A DNA stretch of 64,000 nt from Streptomyces profundus (GTDB taxonomy: Bacteria; Actinomycetota; Actinomycetes; Streptomycetales; Streptomycetaceae): positions 682,001 to 746,000 of the forward strand of contig NZ_CP082362.1 in the NCBI RefSeq assembly GCF_020740535.1, in the 5' to 3' direction. How positions within the stretch are numbered: position 1 is the stretch's first letter; every line of letters begins with the position of its first letter. A model generated the notes under the pieces. The model was not told where the DNA came from. It did not search any database and was given only the letters and a program-made list of their open reading frames with translations. Positions 60,500 through 64,000 of the stretch are shown here, piece by piece. Both the position numbers and the translations under genes were made by a program.

Positions 60500-61429
60500 T
60501 CACGCTTCCTTTCGCATACCGCGGAGCTGCACGACGTAGGCGATGACCATGGTGAGCAGGCCCATGAGGATCGCCACGGTGGCGGCGTAGTTGTGCTGCT
60601 GGCCGGAGAAGGACAGCGAGTAGGTGAACAGGTTCGGCGTGAAGTACGTGGTGATCGCGTTGGGCGCGAGGTTCTGCAGGATGCTCGGCTCGTTGAACAG
60701 CTGGAAGCTGCCGATGATCGAGAAGATGGTGGCGATCACCAGCGCGCCACGGATCGCGGGCAGCTTGATCGCGGTGATCACCCGCAGCTGGCCGGCGCCG
60801 TCGATCTCCGCCGCCTCGTAGAGGGAGTGCGGGATCACCCGCAGCGCGGCATAGAAGATCAACATGTTGTACCCGACGAACTCCCAGGTCACGATGTTGC
60901 CGATGGAGGCGAGCACCAGATCGGGAGAGAGCGGGTTGGGCAGTGAGATGCCGAACGTGTCGTTGATGTTGCCGACCAGACCGAAGCGGTTGCCGTAGAT
61001 GAACCCCCACATCAGGGTGGCGACCACGGCGGGAACCGCGTAGGGCATGAAGATCGCGATCCGGAAGAAGTTCTTCCCGTAGAGGCGCCCGCTGTCGATG
61101 GCCAGGGCGACCAGCAGGGCGATCCCCAGCATGATCGGCACCTGGATCAGCAGGAACAGGGTGACCCGGCCCAGGGCCTCCCAGAACTTCGGGTCCTCGA
61201 ACGCCCGTTGGTAGTTCTCCAGTCCGACGAACGAGGTGCCGCCGACCATCTGCTCACGGAACAGGCTCAGATAGATCGAGTAGGCGATCGGCGCCAGGAA
61301 GACCACGACGAAGACGATCATGAAGGGCGCGAGGAATCCCCAGCCGACCCAGGAGCGCCGGCTCCGCGATGCCTTGGGCGGCGGAGCGGCCGGGCGTCCC
61401 GCCACGGAGGGCGGTGACAACGTCGTCAT
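60500..61429 (-). CDS. Sugar ABC permease, CUT1 MalF-type
   Basis: This 309-residue permease has six membrane segments. The EAA loop is EAAEIDGAGQLRVITAIKLPAIRG. Of two adjacent ATGs, the one at 61429 is better placed because GCGAGG lies seven bases before it; the one at 61435 is almost on top of the ribosome site. It leads the operon under two LacI-type operators and is divergent from the LacI gene. Confidence 0.92.
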   Translation of the reverse strand: MTTLSPPSVAGRPAAPPPKASRSRRSWVGWGFLAPFMIVFVVVFLAPIAYSIYLSLFREQMVGGTSFVGLENYQRAFEDPKFWEALGRVTLFLLIQVPIMLGIALLVALAIDSGRLYGKNFFRIAIFMPYAVPAVVATLMWGFIYGNRFGLVGNINDTFGISLPNPLSPDLVLASIGNIVTWEFVGYNMLIFYAALRVIPHSLYEAAEIDGAGQLRVITAIKLPAIRGALVIATIFSIIGSFQLFNEPSILQNLAPNAITTYFTPNLFTYSLSFSGQQHNYAATVAILMGLLTMVIAYVVQLRGMRKEA

Positions 61430-61455
61430 GGGCATACCTCGCTGGTCGTACCGAA

Positions 61456-61469
61456 TGTTTACGCAAACA
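61456..61469. promoter_or_regulatory. LacI operator 1 of beta-galactoside operon
   Basis: TGTTTACGCAAACA, a 14-bp palindrome with one central mismatch, close to the permease start in the divergent region. The central CG is typical of LacI-family sites. Confidence 0.85.
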
Positions 61470-61500
61470 GACCATGGCCGAGCAGGTCACCCACCGGGGG

Positions 61501-61514
61501 TGTTTACGTAAACA
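61501..61514. promoter_or_regulatory. LacI operator 2 of beta-galactoside operon
   Basis: TGTTTACGTAAACA, a perfect 14-bp palindrome 45 bp (centre to centre) from operator 1. Spacing of about four helical turns suits cooperative binding. Confidence 0.88.
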
Positions 61515-61627
61515 TTGATTAATGTGATGCTTACACTGCCTGCTGGGGAGCGTCAAGCGCCGGCCGGGAACCTCTTCGGTCGGGCGCACCCCAACCACAT
61601 ATCGGGCACGAAACAGGAGAGCGGCGA

Positions 61628-62713
61628 GTGGACGAGATGGGACGTGGCACGGACACGGAGAGCGGCGCGACGCCGGCCCCCGATCCGGACGTTCGCCGGT
61701 CGCGCCGCCAGAAGCGGGTGTCGATGGCGGACGTGGCCCGGCTGGCCGGCGTCTCCTCCCAGACCGTCTCCCGCGTCTCCAACGGACATCCGGGTGTGGT
61801 GGAAAGCACCCGCCAGCAAGTGCTCACCGCGATGAAGGAGTCGGGCTATCGGCCCAACAGCGCCGCCCGGGCGCTCAAGAGCGGAGAGTTCCGAACGATA
61901 GGCGTCATCCTCTTTACCCTCTCGACCACCGGAAACGTCCGGACCCTGGAGGCCATCGCCGGCTCGGCCGCCGAACAGGGCTACGCGATCACGCTGTTGC
62001 CGGTGGCGGCGCCCACCCAGGACCAGGTGCGGGGGGCCTTCACCCGGCTGGGAGAGCTGGCCGTCGACGCGATCATCGTGATCATGGAGGTGCACCTCCT
62101 CGACGCCGGAACGGTCACCCTGCCGCCGAACGTCAGCGTGGTGGTGATGGACTCCGACGCGGGCGACCGCTACAGCGTGGTGGACACCGACCAGGCCGGC
62201 GGCGCCAGGGACGCCGTTCAACACCTGTTGGATCTCGGTCACCGGACGGTCTGGCATGTGACCGGTCCGGACGAGTCGTTCTCCGCGCAGCGGAGGACCG
62301 ACGCCTGGCGGGCCACCCTGACCGAGGCCGGCCGCGAGGTGCCGCCGCCCCTGCGGGGCGACTGGACGGCGGAGTCCGGCTACCGGGCCGGGTTGAGGCT
62401 GGCGGACGAGCCGGGCTGCACCGCCGTGTTCGCCGCCAACGACCAGATGGCGCTCGGCCTGTTGCGCGCGTTCCACGAGCGCGGCCGGGCGGTCCCCCGG
62501 GAGATCAGCGTGGTCGGCTTCGACGACATCCCGGACTCCGGCTCCTTCACCCCGCCCCTGACCACCATCCACCAGGACTTCGCCGAGGTGGGCCGGCGAT
62601 GTGTGGAGGGCGTGCTCCGACAGTTGCGGACGGACACGATGGAGCGGGGCACCACGCTGGTGCCGACGTGGATGGTGCCGAGGGAGAGCACCGCGCCGCC
62701 GCCCCGAGACTGA
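61628..62713 (+). CDS. LacI-family repressor of beta-galactoside operon
   Basis: This protein has 361 residues. The helix-turn-helix and hinge are at about 31-85: VSMADVARLAGVSSQTVSRVSNGHPGVVESTRQQVLTAMKESGYRPNSAARALKSG. The ligand-binding domain of periplasmic-protein type follows, with DTDQAGGARDAVQHLLDLGHRTVWHVTG and VFAANDQMALGLL. The GTG at 61628 has AGGAGA seven bases upstream. A 30-residue polar N-terminal extension precedes the DNA-binding domain. It is divergent from the transporter and beta-galactosidase operon, and the two palindromes between are its likely sites. Confidence 0.94.
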   Translation: MDEMGRGTDTESGATPAPDPDVRRSRRQKRVSMADVARLAGVSSQTVSRVSNGHPGVVESTRQQVLTAMKESGYRPNSAARALKSGEFRTIGVILFTLSTTGNVRTLEAIAGSAAEQGYAITLLPVAAPTQDQVRGAFTRLGELAVDAIIVIMEVHLLDAGTVTLPPNVSVVVMDSDAGDRYSVVDTDQAGGARDAVQHLLDLGHRTVWHVTGPDESFSAQRRTDAWRATLTEAGREVPPPLRGDWTAESGYRAGLRLADEPGCTAVFAANDQMALGLLRAFHERGRAVPREISVVGFDDIPDSGSFTPPLTTIHQDFAEVGRRCVEGVLRQLRTDTMERGTTLVPTWMVPRESTAPPPRD

Positions 62714-62738
62714 GCCCGGCCCACGCGTCGCGTGCGGC

Positions 62739-63428
62739 TCAGCGGCCCGTCAACGCGCCCAGCAGATCCTCGGACCTGGCCGTCCAGCCGAAGCTGTTCT
62801 CCACCAGCGCCACCGTGGAGTCGTGGTGACGGCGCCCCTGCGGCTCGGCGACGCAGTCGGTGAGCACGAGCGATCGGTAGTCGCGGAACATGGCGTCCCT
62901 GACCGTCGACTCGACGCAGACGCTGGTGGTGCAGCCGGTGACGATCAGATCGTCGACGCCGAGCCGCCGCAGGGTGGCGTCCAGGGCCGTGTCATGGAAC
63001 CCGCTGAAGCGGTTCTTGCGCAGCACGTGATCGCCTTCGACCGGCGTCAGCCGGTCCACGATCCGGGTGTTCCAGGTGTCGTGGACCAACACCCTGCCCT
63101 CCGTGCCGTCGGGGGCCGGCACGGGCTGGCCGACCGCCGCGTGGACCAGGCGGTTCTTGCTTCCTTCGGGGCCGAGATCGGCCAGGTCGGGACGGTATCC
63201 GTGCTGGAGGTGGAGCACCGGGATCCCGGCGTGCCTCGCCTTGGCGAGCACTTCGGCGATGGGCTCGACGATCGCCCCGACCACCGAGGGATCGCCGCCG
63301 CCGACGTCGATGCCGCCGCCGGGCGAGGCGAAGTCGTTCTGCATGTCCACCACCAGGACCGCGGCGCGCGCCGGGGTCAGGGCGTAGGGCTCCGGCCGTC
63401 CCGGGACGGTGATGCGTTCCCGTGTCAC
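62739..63428 (-). CDS. Isochorismatase-family cysteine hydrolase (RutB/biuret-hydrolase-like)
   Basis: This 229-residue protein has the triad Asp28 (VLVVDMQNDF), Lys138 (VLRKNRFSGF) and nucleophile Cys171 in TGCTTSVCVESTVRDA, plus the usual cis-peptide region. The style fits amidohydrolases of the RutB/ureidoacrylate or biuret type more than true isochorismatases, since no siderophore genes are near. The GTG at 63428 has GGAGG five bases upstream. It is divergent from a TetR gene with two copies of an operator between, so inducible degradation of an amide-type compound is likely. Confidence 0.9.
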   Translation of the reverse strand: MTRERITVPGRPEPYALTPARAAVLVVDMQNDFASPGGGIDVGGGDPSVVGAIVEPIAEVLAKARHAGIPVLHLQHGYRPDLADLGPEGSKNRLVHAAVGQPVPAPDGTEGRVLVHDTWNTRIVDRLTPVEGDHVLRKNRFSGFHDTALDATLRRLGVDDLIVTGCTTSVCVESTVRDAMFRDYRSLVLTDCVAEPQGRRHHDSTVALVENSFGWTARSEDLLGALTGR

Positions 63429-63482
63429 AAGTGCCTCCTCAGGAGTTGGGCCTCTGGCCCAGAACGCATCTGGCCCAGAATA

Positions 63483-63503
63483 AAGTGCACAAGCTGTGCA
63501 CTT
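63483..63503. promoter_or_regulatory. Operator copy 1 (AAGTGCACA-3-TGTGCACTT)
   Basis: A perfect 9-3-9 palindrome in the 120-bp region between the isochorismatase-type and TetR genes. Confidence 0.85.
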
Positions 63504-63508
63504 CTGGA

Positions 63509-63529
63509 AAGTACACAGGGCGCGCACTT
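63509..63529. promoter_or_regulatory. Operator copy 2 (imperfect)
   Basis: AAGTACACA, three bases, CGCGCACTT: the same geometry as copy 1 with three changed bases. Its centre lies 26 bp away from the centre of copy 1, about 2.5 helical turns. Confidence 0.7.
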
Positions 63530-63548
63530 CTGTGCAAGGCTGTTCCGC

Positions 63549-64000
63549 GTGACCCGATCGATCCCCGAACCCCAGAACGCGCGGAGCCGCCGGACCCGGC
63601 TGGCGATCCTGGCGGCCACCCGCGCCCTGCTGGAGGAGCAGGGGCTGCCGGCCCTGACCATGGCCGCGGTCGCCGAGCGGGTCGGCGTCTCCCGACGCGG
63701 GCTCTATCTGCACTTCGGCTCACGCGGTGAGTTGGTCACCGCGCTCTTCGACTACCTGGCCGGCGAGGAGGGGCTCGACGCCTCGTTGCGGCAGGTCTGG
63801 GCCGCCGAGGACTCCGTCGCCGCGCTGACCGAGTGGGCCCGCCATCTGGCGCGCTACCACCCCCGGGTGCTCGCCGTCGACCAGGCGGTACAGCAGGTGC
63901 GCCGGCAGGACGCGGACGCCGACCGACACCACAGGCGCGCCAGCGGCGCCCAACTCGCGAACTGCCGCCGACTCACCGAATGGCTCGCCAGGGAGCGGAG
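63549..64000 (+). CDS. TetR-family regulator (partial, C-terminus outside window)
   Basis: The GTG start at 63549 opens a frame that runs off the window end, 150 codons in. The helix-turn-helix is GLPALTMAAVAERVGVSRRGLYLHFGSRGELVTALFDYLAGEE (about residues 33-74), typical of TetR. The ligand domain begins after residue 80. An AAGG sequence lies 10 bases before the GTG. The two palindromes just upstream are the likely auto-operator, also covering the divergent hydrolase promoter. Confidence 0.88.
   Translation, partial: MTRSIPEPQNARSRRTRLAILAATRALLEEQGLPALTMAAVAERVGVSRRGLYLHFGSRGELVTALFDYLAGEEGLDASLRQVWAAEDSVAALTEWARHLARYHPRVLAVDQAVQQVRRQDADADRHHRRASGAQLANCRRLTEWLARER

Noticed and set aside
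57911-60946. Plus-strand open frame of about 1000 codons opposite the GH42/transporter operon
   Set aside because: Gln/Gly/Arg-rich shadow of the real minus-strand genes; no ribosome site and no recognisable domain.
61912-61918. TTA-looking triplet in the LacI gene
   Set aside because: Out of frame (TTT ACC in the coding frame).

Overview
This window is chromosomal DNA of a high-GC actinomycete, almost certainly Streptomyces or a close relative. The evidence is third-position GC close to saturation, many GTG starts and 4-base ATGA/GTGA overlaps, a TTA (bldA-type) codon in a P450 gene, two perfect TGGGAGCGCTCCCA boxes (the CebR cellobiose-repressor operator of Streptomyces), a DmdR/IdeR-type iron box, and typical secreted Streptomyces families: snapalysin, two-domain small laccase, GH76 and GH55 enzymes, and a single-domain AA10 LPMO. 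I saw no rRNA or tRNA gene, CRISPR array, phage or transposase.

Layout. 1-5.5 kb: small redox and regulator genes. These are two NmrA/SDR-like NAD(P)-binding proteins, an MmyB-type XRE regulator, and an ArsR-type regulator divergent from an unusual fusion of a shrunken P450-like domain to an isocitrate lyase/PEP mutase domain. 5.6-14.8 kb: a NUDIX hydrolase, a CE15 glucuronoyl esterase behind a CebR box, a secreted M15-like protein, a Ca/cation exchanger, and a copper/redox group (Tat-exported small laccase, divergent ThuA plus sorbosone-dehydrogenase protein, secreted cupredoxin). 14.9-20.3 kb: a complete sugar-type ABC importer operon ending in a PHP (CehA/McbA-like) hydrolase. 20.7-25.6 kb: a P450 with a TTA codon, convergent with an asymmetric heterodimeric ABC exporter. 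25.7-29.9 kb: an iron-siderophore ABC importer with an iron box. 30-32.3 kb: an EmrB/QacA-type efflux pump with a divergent TetR. 32.5-40.2 kb: secreted polysaccharide enzymes (GH76, AA10 LPMO with a CebR box, GH5, GH55 with two LacI-type operators) and a cold-shock protein, separated by a 1.2-kb extremely GC-rich repetitive non-coding stretch.

40.5-43.1 kb: a GntP-type permease followed by a lactonase-family beta-propeller. 43.1-51.7 kb: a CE4 deacetylase-like lipoprotein with an altered motif 1, a GMC oxidoreductase fused to its small subunit, an LLM oxidoreductase, a GNAT, snapalysin, a DJ-1/PfpI protein, a GlxA-type regulator and an aldo/keto reductase. 51.8-56 kb: a DrrAB-like drug exporter, a LysE transporter, a metallophosphoesterase and a divergent CGNR-type regulator sharing a perfect inverted repeat. 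56-62.7 kb: a beta-galactoside utilisation cluster (GH42, CUT1 transporter without its own ATPase, divergent LacI, two perfect 14-bp operators). 62.7-64 kb: an isochorismatase-family hydrolase divergent from a TetR regulator cut by the window end, with a near-perfect operator pair between them.

Taken together, most of the window serves extracellular polymer breakdown (plant-type ester and cellulose, fungal-type mannan and beta-glucan), uptake of the resulting sugars, and redox or efflux functions, each under a local repressor. Functional names come from motifs read by eye. No database search was possible.
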